Notes under the pieces: generated by a model
Seen by the model: only the letters and a program-made list of their open reading frames with translations
The model's database searches: none
Told to the model about the DNA's origin: nothing
Origin: Toxorhynchites rutilus septentrionalis
Lineage: Eukaryota > Arthropoda > Insecta > Diptera > Culicidae
Assembly (NCBI RefSeq): GCF_029784135.1
Contig: NC_073746.1
Coordinates: forward strand, 34,143,378-34,207,377
Direction of reading: 5' to 3'
DNA: 64,000 nt
In this document: positions 1-9,747 of the stretch, piece after piece
Numbering within the stretch: the first letter of the stretch is position 1
How the letters are laid out: every line of letters begins with the position of its first letter
Program-made: the position numbers and the translations under genes

Positions 1-184
1 TGGATTCAATTATCCGGAACCGGCGCTGAATTGGAAGAATTGCTAGTTGGGGAAGGGAAAAAAGGAATTTGGAGCGTAATCTTGTTATTTTGTGGTAAAT
101 GGAGATTTTGTTTTTCGATCAACGTCGTCGCTCATCGCATGCTCGACAATGTGTTCAGAGTGCTAGCTACTTCATATTTAAAAT

Positions 185-439
185 GAGGGGCTTAGAATGC
201 AAGGGGTGTAAGTGACTTGATCGATTTCTTTTCATCAACTTTTTCTTTAGTTAATAACTCAATTGCAAAAACGTTCCAATTTAAGTTTGCTATAGAATCT
301 GATAGGTGAGGTTCTGACCTATCTTCCACATTGTCAAATACAGCTGAGAATGTATTTGAGGCTAAGCTATGACCAAAAGAGAGAGTCGATGTAGAGAAAT
401 CGATCAAATCACTTACACCTCTTTCATTCTAAGCCCCTC
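185..439. mobile_element. MITE family 1, copy 1
   Basis: Short non-coding element bounded by inverted terminal repeats that begin GAGGGGCTTAGAATG on the left and end CATTCTAAGCCCCTC on the right. The repeat similarity continues inward through GGGGTGTAAGTGA and TCACTTACACC. AAAT flanks both ends (181-184 and 440-443), a possible short target duplication. Two further copies with the same internal sequence lie at 41605-41851 and 57976-58243, and an isolated end sits near 584-598. No coding capacity is seen. The superfamily is not clear from the ends alone. Confidence 0.7.
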
Positions 440-532
440 AAATGTGAGATAAATTTCTCCAGTTCAGTTTAGGATAGAGTCATCGGACTAGATCAGAACC
501 AACTCCCTAGATTAAATTGTGAAGGCCATATA

Positions 533-1293
533 CACTGCGTTTCACAACTTTAGCACCACTATTTTTTCTGAATTTCCAGAGATATGAGGGGCTTAGAACG
601 ATTACGAATTACGATAAATTCCAGATTCGTAGCCGTAGCAACCTAGCACGAAAATCTATGCAATTGAGCTTAGCGAAGATGATTTTTTTCAACACTGGTC
701 ATAAGTGCAACGATGTATACTTCAGAATAATTTACTTCTGTTTTTGCATCAAAAACAATTTGATAATTGGGTTATTTGGTATCAACTAATAACATCTGGA
801 AGGTCATAGCACGGTTTAATGAATAGGGGCTTCATATTCTGGACTGGTCAGCTTGTTTACCAAATCAAAACCCTGTCGGGAACTTATGAGGAGTAATCGG
901 ACGAATAGTAGATGCAGTTTACAAGCAGTATGAGTGATTTGAAGAACGAGCAGTATCCTCTGTTTAGAACGAGATACGCACTACAACATGCCGCAGCAAC
1001 TACCCCGAATGGATTATTTGAACTGATTGAGAACTAAAGATGATCTACGAATCTGGAATTTAACGTAATTCATGTTAAATTGACGTTAATTTTATAAAGG
1101 AGTGAGGGTTTTTCCATCTGTTTCTATAGTTATGAAACACTGGAATTTTAGTTTTTTTTTTTAATGTTTCGCGCCTGAACACAACAGTAAAGTTGGAATG
1201 GCCAGTCTTATAAATGAAGATAGTTATTGTATTCTAAACTATATACTTCATTTTAGTTTACATTTTTTGGTTCTATAGTTGTGAAACGCAGTG
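533..1293. mobile_element. MITE with TA target site (Tc1/mariner-like ends)
   Basis: The ends are inverted repeats: CACTGCGTTTCACAACT at the left and its complement AGTTGTGAAACGCAGTG at the right. TA lies immediately outside each end (531-532 and 1294-1295), as expected for the Tc1/mariner group. No transposase fragment is visible inside, so it is non-autonomous. A partial internal repeat of the end motif occurs near 1126-1145. A second, smaller inverted repeat (606-632 with 1045-1071) sits within it. Confidence 0.65.
606..1071. repeat. Nested inverted repeat inside the TA-flanked MITE
   Basis: Arms 606-632 and 1045-1071 are complementary over about 27 bases with a few mismatches, sharing CCAGATTCGTAG and its complement. 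This is either a second element that inserted into the larger MITE or an internal palindrome of it. The left arm follows directly on a fragment of the GGGGCTTAGAA end of MITE family 1. No coding sequence is seen between the arms. Confidence 0.45.
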
Positions 1294-1295
1294 TA

Positions 1296-2092
1296 TTATG
1301 TGTATCTGAAATATTAATTTTTGGGCGATATGAGCGTTGAATTCAATAGTAACAATCTTTTACTATGTTTTTACCAGGTAGTATGGTTCATGAGTGCAAC
1401 AAAAAAATATACAGAGACCAAATCAGAAGTGATTTTTTGGCATGTTCAAAAATGGTGGCCCTAGAACGACATAAATAAAAAAAAGAAAATAAATAAATAA
1501 AAAAAACATTAACTACATCAACGAGGAAAAGTTTTATGATTATGAGAAAACTGCTCAAAGAAAGTGAAAAGATGCTGAATGATAAAATTAGTATTAGGAG
1601 CAGCAATCCATGGATAGAATGGTATCTTCAAATCGTTGAATGACACTCCATTCAAAGTTGCATAAAAACGAAATCCACTCGAGACACATCATTATGAAAC
1701 TACAACAAAGAAAAATATAAAGTTCATCTGCATCATGTCTCACCCTCAATATCGTTGATTGGTTGGAAAATAATTTGAATCCCTAATCGCTGGCTTGACT
1801 GCTGTATAACTATTCCCCAAAGCTGCAGCTGCGTTTGTAATCTCATTGGATGGTAGCTTAATTGGAATAGAGCGAATGCATTTAGATTGTCACATTATAC
1901 TGCAGCGAGACCACAGATGGCAACTTGAGCCAACAGAACAAATTTGTCTGGATCTTATCACCACATCATGCTTCGAATACCTGGAGCATCGTGCAACACA
2001 CCATCGCACTGTCTCATCGAGGCTGATTTGCATTTCGTCCAGGGTTGTTGCTAGAGAAACCAAGACATATTGATAATTTCTGGGATGTCTTC
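1296..2092. other. No recognisable feature
   Basis: AT-rich sequence with several homopolymer runs (for example around 1475-1505). The open frames are short and low-complexity and give no recognisable product. Confidence 0.5.
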
Positions 2093-2377
2093 TCAGGCAG
2101 CATCATGAATTCTCAAGTGTCGAATGAAAATATTTATCCACCGGCATCCATCAGGTTTCATCAGAGACGCGAATGGAACATTTATTTCTATGGTTATTGA
2201 AAAGCTATCATCGTTACAAACCGACATGGATTCATTGCCTGGTAGTACCCAGTACCCGCATATGTCGGAAGCGTAAATCGGATCGTCTACATCGTAAGTG
2301 GGTGTAATTTCGAGTGCACCTTCGGGTGGGATGATATGATTCTGCCAATGATGATGGAGAATGTACTCCTGCTTCAC
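2093..2377 (-). CDS. Possible exon of a host gene, function unknown
   Basis: An open stretch of about 94 codons whose translation is of mixed composition and looks less like shadow sequence than its neighbours. It includes segments such as PPEGALEITPTYDVDDPIYA and DICGYWVLPGNESMSVC. I do not recognise the family. On the minus strand an AG lies just upstream of the frame near 2375-2380, which could be a splice acceptor. A possible donor (GT within GCCGGTGGAT) lies near 2143-2150. No neighbouring exon was found in the window. It could equally be a decayed element fragment or chance. Confidence 0.22.
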   Translation of the reverse strand: MKQEYILHHHWQNHIIPPEGALEITPTYDVDDPIYASDICGYWVLPGNESMSVCNDDSFSITIEINVPFASLMKPDGCRWINIFIRHLRIHDAA

Positions 2378-3626
2378 GATTTAATTTTCAATCACAGCTG
2401 GAGTGCTTTTTTCCATATCATCACATCATCATCATCACCATCACGGGTCCTTTTTTTGCCCGGTTCCACATCGACTCGCACTCACGCAAAGTATTTTCTG
2501 GGGAAATTTTCTCCAGCCTCCGTTCCAACGCATCCTCAAATTCGCATGCAGTGGGGAGTAATTTTTCATATGTACCCAAGCCGCCGCCCCCGTTTGCTGT
2601 TGCCCTGAGAGTGGCGGGGAAACGGTTTCAGTGCGCTGTAAAAGTTAACTGTTATAACCGCAGGTAATACACAGAAAACATGATAAAAGCTTTATTGGAT
2701 GTACGGAATGGCTCTCATTAATAATGTCCTACTGTATTTTTTGTTGTTGTTGTTGCAAGCCGAAAAAAGTGCGTTCCCTACCAACTTCCCCTCTTTGCCC
2801 GGAGGTAAAAGCTTTGCGGGAAAATGACATTCTGTGATTTTTTTTGTTTTGTTTTGGTTTTCGAGGATAATGTGAATGAGTGAGATATGAGGGTGTGTTT
2901 TTCTCTGACACTTCGGGTGAGATTATTAATGACGATTATGAGTGATATCTATAAGCAAAAGATATACTTTATATACTTAGTACTTTATACTTAGTTTCGT
3001 TCAAGTTTCTCATTCATTATTGGCATCCATTAACTTACGCGGATAGGAGCGTAAAATGATTCTCAAATTAATGTCCAACATAACAGAAATGCGATGAATT
3101 GATGGGTAGAGCAATCTTAATAAAACGATGAAGGTTCTGGTAAGGTTATGTACTATGTTTGATAACTTTTTTTTTGTGTAATTTGTGGCTCCAGTAAATA
3201 TGGAATAACGTAGAAGCAACAGTTTGAATACAAATATTACTCTACTCCAAAATCTTATACACGATTATTGAACGCTCATCGTACCTGTCACTTAACAACA
3301 ACGAACTTGAAGATAATCTATTCATAGTCACTGAAAGACCAGACGATGGAACCTTTTGCTTATATACTGCTCAGTTGCAGACCGAACGGAAATAAACCAT
3401 GGAATGTCCGACCGATTGGGGGATAGAGGGGTGCGTTGCAAGTCTGAGGTATGATTAATTAATGTGAGCAGAAGATTTTGTGGAGAGGACTTTTTTATCG
3501 TTGACTACACCCATCGTCATCCGACACTGCGTTTGGTGAGCAAATGATTATTAATTAATTAACGGAATCAGGTTGTGAGAAATCGGTAGAAAATAATTTT
3601 TGTCTGGTTGTAGATGTTTTAATATA
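2378..3626. other. No recognisable feature
   Basis: No gene, repeat pair or element end was recognised here. A histidine-like CAT run near 2420-2445 and poly-T/TTG runs near 2738-2755 are simple-sequence patches. Confidence 0.45.
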
Positions 3627-4913
3627 TAGGGTCGGGGAAAAAGATATGTCGTATTTCTGATCGAAATTTGACGCTTTTTTTAACATACTTAAAATTATCC
3701 AATTTAAGTCAAATATGCGCCATTTTGTTCGCAAACTTGTTGCCATTTAGAAGGCAACTTCCTTATCTCCCCCTTATAAAACCCACCACCCAAGGAGTTA
3801 TTTGCAAAAAACTCAGACAGCCAGTTTTCGCAAGCGTCTTTTGAGGCCAACTTAGTATCACCAAGAGCGTTTTGCATGGTCCGGAAGAGATGATAATCAC
3901 TTGAAGCCAGGTCCGGACTATACGGTGGGTGCAATAGGGCATCCCATCCGAGCTCCCGTAGCTTCTGGCGGGTCATCAAAGATGTGTGAGGCCGAGCGTT
4001 GTCCTGGTGGAAAACAACACCATTCCTATTGATCATTTCTGGCCGCTTCTGGGCAATCGCCTGCTTCAAACGGTCAACCTGCTCACAGTAGAGAATCGAA
4101 TTGAGAGTTTGGTCATAGTTGAGCAGCTCATAGTGGATGATTCCCTTCCAATCCCACCAAACACACAGCAACACCTTCCTGGCCGTCAATCCGGGCTTGG
4201 CGATGGTTTGGGCCGGCTCACCGCGCTTCGACCACGACTTTTTTCGCTTTAGGTTGTCGTACGTGATCCACTTTTCATCACCAGTCACCATCTTCTTCCA
4301 AAATGGGTCGAGTTCGTTCCGTTTCAGCAGTGCATCGCAGGCGTTGATTCGGTCTAAAAGATTTTTTTTGCGTCAACTCGTGTGGCACCCATACATCCAG
4401 CTTTTTTTGGAATCCAATCTTCTGCAAATGGTTCCAAACGGTTTTATGGACTATACCCAGTTCCTGGCCAATCGAGCGAGTGCTCACATGCCGGTCTACT
4501 TGGATGATATCAACGATTTTATCGGTTTCCACGACGATTGGCCTACCAGTACGGGATGTATCTTCGACAGCCACTACACCAGAACGAAATCAATCAAACC
4601 AACGCTGTGCTGTGCGAATCGTTACAGTATCGGGTCCATGAACTACACGAATTTTTTCGGCCGCCTTCGCTGCAGTTGCAGTAGTAAAAACGTAAAATAT
4701 GGCGAATTTCTTGCTTGGTGGACTCCATCTTTGACGCGCTATAACTTGAGACTGAAAAGGACAATCACAACACTGTCAAAACGACACTTGTAGCACAGAT
4801 TGTCGTATTTGAATAGTCGTATAGTATGACCCGATGCGATAAGTACAACACAAGATATGTTTAAGTGTTGCCATATATTGACAATATACAACATTTCTTT
4901 TTCCCCAACCCAA
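3627..4913 (-). mobile_element. mariner element 1 (defective)
   Basis: A 1.29-kb element, the usual mariner length, carrying a decayed DD34D transposase on the minus strand. The terminal repeats are imperfect: GGGTCGGGGAAAAAGATATG at the left (from about 3629), and at the right the complement of GGTTGGGGAAAAAGAAATG (ending about 4911). TA flanks the element at 3625-3626 and 4914-4915, the canonical mariner target duplication. The transposase is broken (separate entry), so the copy is not autonomous. A SINE head begins 48 bases to the right. Confidence 0.88.
3704..4740 (-). pseudogene. mariner transposase, frameshifted (DD34D)
   Basis: Cut-and-paste transposase that would bind the element ends and excise it. 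Two overlapping open segments (4278-4574 and 3704-4291) hold most of the protein, and the N-terminal part continues to about 4735 with further breaks. The N-terminal helix-turn-helix region includes TGRPIVVETDKI and RSIGQELGIVHKTVWNHLQK. The catalytic region shows VTGDEKW (first D), FHQDNARPH (second D) and SPDLASSDYHLF (third D), with exactly 34 residues between the second and third aspartates. A frameshift at about 4285 separates the two domains just before VTGDEKW, and another break plus a stop affects the N-terminus. The C-terminal end QNGAYLT is present. All three catalytic aspartates survive. Confidence 0.88.
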
Positions 4914-4960
4914 TACAATTCGCCGATTTTTTTTGCAACGTTCATAAAGGCTCGAAATAA

Positions 4961-5205
4961 GTGCTCCCGTGGTCGAGTGGTTAGTGCCCCACATTATCAT
5001 GCCGGGGGTTCGGGCTCGATTCCCGTTCTGGCCGGGAGATTTTTCGTCAAAGAAATTTCTTCTGACTGTGGTCACGCGTATTCTAGAACTTGCCACTCCA
5101 GAATACATTCAAGGCGTGTTATTCGGCATAGAGTTCTCAACTAAGTAGTACTAATAATGACGCAATTGATACTTACGTTGAGAAGGGAAAGTTCCACTGC
5201 CATCC
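4961..5205 (+). mobile_element. tRNA-derived SINE (Feilai-like head)
   Basis: The 5' part resembles a tRNA gene: TGGTCGAGTGG fits a pol III A box and GGCTCGATTCC fits a B box, about 35 bases apart. A non-tRNA body follows (TTCTTCTGACTGTGGTCACGC onward), ending near 5205 in GAGAAGGGAAAGTTCCACTG. Assignment to the Feilai group of mosquito SINEs rests on my memory of that head and tail style and is tentative. No clear target duplication was found. Confidence 0.6.
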
Positions 5206-5889
5206 AAAAAGTTTAAGGCTCAAAAGGCAACTACCATGTCAAAGCCGGGAATTCATGTTACAAACTTAAATTAATATCCACTAAATACTAAAAATTAGAA
5301 GGCGTAAAGAGGAAAAACTTAAATCTAACGTTTACACAAAATTAACAAAAAAATATTTACCAACTACATACTGATACATGTATAACATTTTTATAAGCGA
5401 ATCTCGGCCTTTTTGAAAAAGGAATATATACTCTATATCTTTGAGCCCCAGTATATTCGCAGTTGACATGGAAACAAAACTACCATATTCAATTATATAA
5501 AGGACGGTAGTCTTGTAGAGTGTCAGCATTGTACTGGGATATGTTCCCCACCAAGTACCCACAATTGAAGTTAAAAAGTTTATCCTGTGACTACACTTTC
5601 GCACTATATATAGAACATGTATTTTCCAGGTACAGCGAGTATTAAACCAAACACCCAAATATTTATATGAATACATACACCCTTTCAATAGAGCCACCGC
5701 TCATACAAAAAGATATGTTCCATTGTGTATACCTCCTCGTAAATACCATGAACTCTATTTTTATGGTCGAAAATGTCAAACCATTATTTATAGCCCAATT
5801 GTCTAGATTGGACTAGGAACGCTGTACCGATTGTTTTAGTAATGTTCTATCTCTATCAGCCGTCCAGAGACAAGCATCATCTGCGAATT

Positions 5890-6156
5890 AACGGCGCCAG
5901 TGGTTGTATGGTTAGCGTAACAGCCTCACAATCCGATCGGCCTGGGTTCAATCCCAGCTGGCGTCGTTGGGATTTTCTGAGGCGAAAAATCTCTGGTTAC
6001 GTCTTCCTTCGGAGCGGAAGTAAAAGAAGTTGGCCCGGCTCATGAGTTGTTGAGTCTGATAGGTAGGAACAGGTGGAGTCGCCTCCCTGATGTCGGTGAT
6101 TGGCACTAAAGTGGCGGAAATAGGCCGACGAAAAATAAGCGAAGATAAAAAAAAAA
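5890..6156 (+). mobile_element. tRNA-derived SINE family 2, copy 1, inside LINE A
   Basis: A 267-bp SINE inserted in the reverse transcriptase of LINE A. Its head is tRNA-like: GGCGCCAG pairs with CTGGCGTC, and GGTTCAATCC fits a pol III B box. A body follows (TTTTCTGAGGCGAAAAATCT through GCACTAAAGTGGCGGAAATA), then an A-rich tail after AAGCGAAGAT. ATCTGCGAATT is duplicated exactly at 5879-5889 and 6157-6167, which fixes the boundaries and shows target-primed insertion. A second copy lies at 52446-52720 on the minus strand. Confidence 0.9.
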
Positions 6157-6735
6157 ATCTGCGAATTGTGTCAGTACACAATCTCCTGCGAAGTAATTAT
6201 CAATATCGGACACATACACATTGTATAAGAAAGGGCTAAGCGTTGACCCCTGAGCTAGTCCAAAATTGCTCGTTCTGTGGCACATCTCCTGATTATTAAA
6301 GTAAAAATACATAAATTTAGTTGGCAGCAAGGTGAACAAAAAAGTGGTCAGTAATTGAGGCACTCCATAGTCTTGTAATTTTATACATAGTTTATCAATT
6401 AATACGTTATCGTAGGCACCTTGCACGTCTGTGAACACAGTTACTAGCTCTTTCTTGAGTTCAAACGCTTTTTGAATATCAGTTGCCAAAAGAGCAAGAC
6501 AGTCTCTTGTACTCCTTCCTTGACGAAATCCCTACTGCGTGCTGGAAATAATGTAATTCTTCTCAGCCCATGTTTGCATCCTATTAACACGTTGACTGCC
6601 AAGGCAATTTTCAGAAATCTGGCCAAAAATGGCAATTTGATTTTATCACATTATATTATTAAAAACTCAAATTCTAGTACATAGGTATCATAAAAAAAAT
6701 TTTTTTGTTGCTTTTTTCATAAAAAAAAAGGTCAT

Positions 6736-6804
6736 ACGAATTATCTCGTAGTTGGCTTCTGGAACAGAAATCTCTTCGCGGAAGCCAACTACGAGATAAT
6801 TCGT
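6736..6804. repeat. Subterminal hairpin of the piggyBac element
   Basis: Perfect 24-bp inverted repeat: arm 6736-6759 (ACGAATTATCTCGTAGTTGG continuing CTTC) pairs with 6781-6804 across a 21-base loop. The core CTCGTAGTTGG recurs near the right end of the same element. The arms are therefore probably internal transposase-binding repeats (inference from piggyBac biology). Confidence 0.75.
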
Positions 6805-6979
6805 GCACAGACACGTTTCTACCTGTCGCGTCTCTAATCTCTGAATCACAGATACGCGTGCATATTTTATCATATTTCATCAGTAGTGCTGCAGAACCTG
6901 TCGAGTACATCACATTTACGTTCCTCTTGAGTGTTTTGTTTTATAATTATTGTTGTAATTAAATTATCAAGAACCCAAT

Positions 6980-8658
6980 ATGGAAAAGAAAAGATCACTG
7001 ACTCAAAATGAAATGGAGTATTACGCAAATCTCAGTGATTCAGAATTTGACGAAATGTTTGATGAGGATGATAACGATAGTAGTGATTATGAACCTTCTG
7101 ATAATTCAAGTGATAGTGAAGATATAGTCGTCTCCGAATGTGAAGTTGATCCTGAACTTGAAGATAATAACGATGATTCTCAAACAACAACATCAAATGC
7201 GAATGATGATTTGTGGACAGAAATTCAACAAAATCCTGAATTATTTATTTTCCAAGAAAATATTGGTGTGAAATTGGATACGGCAAATTTTACGGTACAT
7301 ACGCTGGTGGACTTATTTTTTTCGGATGAATTTCTTGCATTACTGGTGGAACAAACTAACTGCGCAAGAAATGGAAAAACGCAAAGTAATAAAAAAAAAC
7401 TAACAGGTTATCACAGTGGAAAGATGTCAGTGCTGCAAAGATGAAAGTTTTTATTGGACTTTTGTTGCAAATGGGACCTTGCACTTTTCCATCAATCGAA
7501 CATTACTGGAGCACAAACAAGCTATATAATGTAAACATTTGGCGCTCACATATGAGTCGAAATCGATTCCAGTTGATACTGCGTTATTTTCATTTGGTTG
7601 ATAACTCAATACCATCTGCCGACAGATTATACAAGGTGAGACCGATACTACATCATTTCAATCATGTTATGCGTGAAAGCTATGTACCAAATAGAAATAT
7701 TTGTATTGACGAATCCATGATGCTATGGCGAGGAAGATAGCTTTTCCGCCAATATATAAAAAATAAAAAACACAAATATGGTTTCAAATTGTATGAACTA
7801 TGTGAGTCCGACGGTCTTGTCATGAAAATAAAGATTTATAGCGGAAAATGTGAGGAAACTGATAATGTAACTGTAGGGCACACTGCTGACGTTGTTTTAC
7901 ATTTACTGGAGGACTATCTGGATAAGGGATACGCAGTGTACATGGATAATTTTTATAATTCTGTTACTCTTACAAAACTGCTAACTACACGAAAAACTTA
8001 TGTGTGTGGAACCCTACGAAGCAATAGAAAAGGAAATCCCAGAGATGTGGTAAATCGCAAGCTGAAAAAAGGGGAGTGTATTTAGCAGCAAAATGGACCC
8101 GTTACTGTATGCAAATGGAAGGACAAACGAGATGTCCTTAGCATTTCAAACATGCATGCTGTTGAAATGGTAGAGGTCTGTAATCGCAATGGAAAAATTT
8201 CTATGAAACCGAATATAATACGAGATTACAATAATGGAATGTCTGGCATAGACCGATCAGACCAAATGCTTTCATACTACTCATCTCTAAGAAAGAGTAT
8301 TAGATGGCCCAAAAAGGTTTCATTACATATTATAGAGATATATATACACAATGCTCACAAAATGTTTCAAAAAGTTACTTCTTCTAACGTAAAACTAATA
8401 AAGTTCAGAGAAGAATTCCTCACCGCGTTGATTGATGAAGAAATTCAACCAGTTTCAAAAAAAATTAAATTGCAAGAGCTACATTATTTAGAGAGTTTGC
8501 CACCTACCGAAAAAAAAGAGTGCCCAACAAAGCCTTGTCGTATATGTACCCAAGCAAAAAAAAAACGCCGAGAAACGCGTTATTTCTGTCCAGTCTGCAA
8601 AGAGAAGCCAACCCTTTGTGTGGAAAATTGTTTTAAGAATTTCCACAAAAATCAATAA
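6980..8658 (+). pseudogene. piggyBac-type transposase, frameshift and two stops
   Basis: Transposase of the DDE_Tnp_1_7 (piggyBac) family, which excises and inserts at TTAA without leaving a footprint. The start at 6980 gives an acidic N-terminal region (DSEFDEMFDEDDNDSSDYEP). The domain proper follows a frameshift near 7405-7415, at or after an A-run, and continues WKDVSAAKMKVFIGLLLQMG. The catalytic aspartates are visible in ICIDESMMLWRG, YMDNFYNS and GIDRSDQM. The C-terminus is a cysteine-rich zinc-binding domain (CRICTQAKK, YFCPVCKEKPTLC, ENCFKNFH) of the kind found in piggyBac proteins. In-frame stops lie at 7738-7740 (just after the first catalytic motif) and 8083-8085. All key residues survive, so the breaks look recent. 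Confidence 0.93.
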
Positions 8659-9747
8659 AATATTATGCAACCTCTTGAATTTCAATTAATTTTTATAATT
8701 ATATTTTTTGTTAGTTTCTAAATAAATTTTCTGTTCGTGGAAGCTAGCATTGATTTTTTGTTCTTTTCCTAGAAGCCATCTATCTATATTAGCACTGATA
8801 TATTACGAGTTTAATCGTAAATGCACAAAAATGGTAAGTAAACATAGGACGAGATAACTCGTAGTTGGCGTCCTTAAAAAGATCGCAATCTACGAGTTAT
8901 CTCGTAGTTGGCAGTCAACGTGTTAAGCATCATCTTTCCCAGAGTCTTTCTCGGACGACTAATAATACTTATTGGCCGATAAGACTCAATATCATCAGAA
9001 TCCTTTCCAGGTTTCGAGATTGGTACCACTTTGACATCTCTCCAACAGTTGGGAATTTGATTATAAACAACAATGTTGTTGAAAATTGTAATTACAATCT
9101 TCTTAGCAGAAGCAGGGAGATTTTTCAGAAGATGGAACTTTATGTTGTCTAATCCTGGAGCAGAATTCGAGCAGTCTAATAGAGCAATCTCCATTTCCAA
9201 AAGCGTGAACCTATCTCCAAGTGACAAAGTAGAATACGGTCGATTTAGTTTTTTGGAGCACAATTTTGAACAAAAGCCGGGAAATCTTATCAGCGAAGCC
9301 ATGTAACCACTCATGACTCCATGCTTCTTTTGTAACATCAGGAACAACTATGTTTCGCAGTTTCCTAGCTAAAGTCCACAGTGGTTTCAAAGAAGTATTT
9401 CTATTTAAAGTGGCCACAATGTTCCTCCAATATTCCCTTTTTTTGTCTTTGAATATTGTTTTTTTATTTGACCTCAAGTTGTTTGTAACTTCAATAGTTT
9501 TCCTTAGTACCATTTTCTCTGAAACGAATAAAGGCATCAGATCGTTCTTTCTTCATTTTCGAGCAATCAGCATCCCACCATAAGATTGGCGCCCTTCTGC
9601 GACTATTCATACGAAGAGGTTTTGTTTGAGATCCCATAGCTGATTCTTTGATATTTTTCAGTAAATGCTCATACTGATCCAAAAAATGCATTGACTGATC
9701 ACTTTCATTCTACCATCCATCGCAGATGAAAATGTATTCCAATATTT

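Larger units (their letters stand above)
6588..8922 (+). mobile_element. piggyBac-type DNA transposon inside LINE A (defective)
   Basis: A 2.3-kb element with perfect 15-bp terminal inverted repeats: CACGTTGACTGCCAA at the left and TTGGCAGTCAACGTG at the right. TTAA flanks both ends (6584-6587 and 8923-8926), the diagnostic piggyBac target duplication. Subterminal inverted copies of CTCGTAGTTGG occur at 6746-6756, 6784-6794 (inverted), about 8858-8868 and 8901-8911. It carries one transposase gene, now broken, with AATAAA at 8656-8661 overlapping the stop. It lies in the RT region of LINE A between motifs that join across the TTAA. Confidence 0.95.
5332..9691 (-). pseudogene. LINE copy A ORF2 (reverse transcriptase), broken and split
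   Basis: Remnant of an endonuclease/reverse transcriptase ORF2. From the 5' side, 9491-9691 carries the linker motif ILWWDADCSK (LWWDSQCSK in D), 9211-9537 the segment REYWRNIVATLNRNTSLKPLW, and 8927-9347 the start of the RT domain (SYRPISIISRPRKTLGKM). The RT is then cut by the piggyBac at 6588-8922 and resumes at 6583 down to 6157, with the fingers/palm segment FTDVQGAYDNVL and the LAQGSTLSPFLYNVYVSDID motif. The catalytic FADD box is itself split by the SINE at 5890-6156. The thumb-like part continues to 5332 (YKYLGVWFNTRCTW, GTWWGTYPSTMLTLYKTTV). The N-terminal endonuclease and the C-terminal RNase H are absent. Several frameshifts are present. Confidence 0.82.

Noticed and set aside
1..20. 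Possible pogo-type end (CAATTATCCGGAACC)
   Set aside because: Only a partial match to GATTATCCGG at the very edge of the window with no partner; too little to call.
1388..1606. Leucine/isoleucine-rich minus-strand frame
   Set aside because: Arises from AT-rich, A-run sequence; a low-complexity artefact.
4961..5045. tRNA gene
   Set aside because: A- and B-box-like blocks are present, but the sequence continues into a SINE body and the arms do not give a clean cloverleaf. It is a SINE head.
5892..5968. tRNA gene
   Set aside because: tRNA-like, but bounded by a target duplication with a body and A-rich tail, and repeated at 52446-52720. It is a SINE head, not a functional tRNA.
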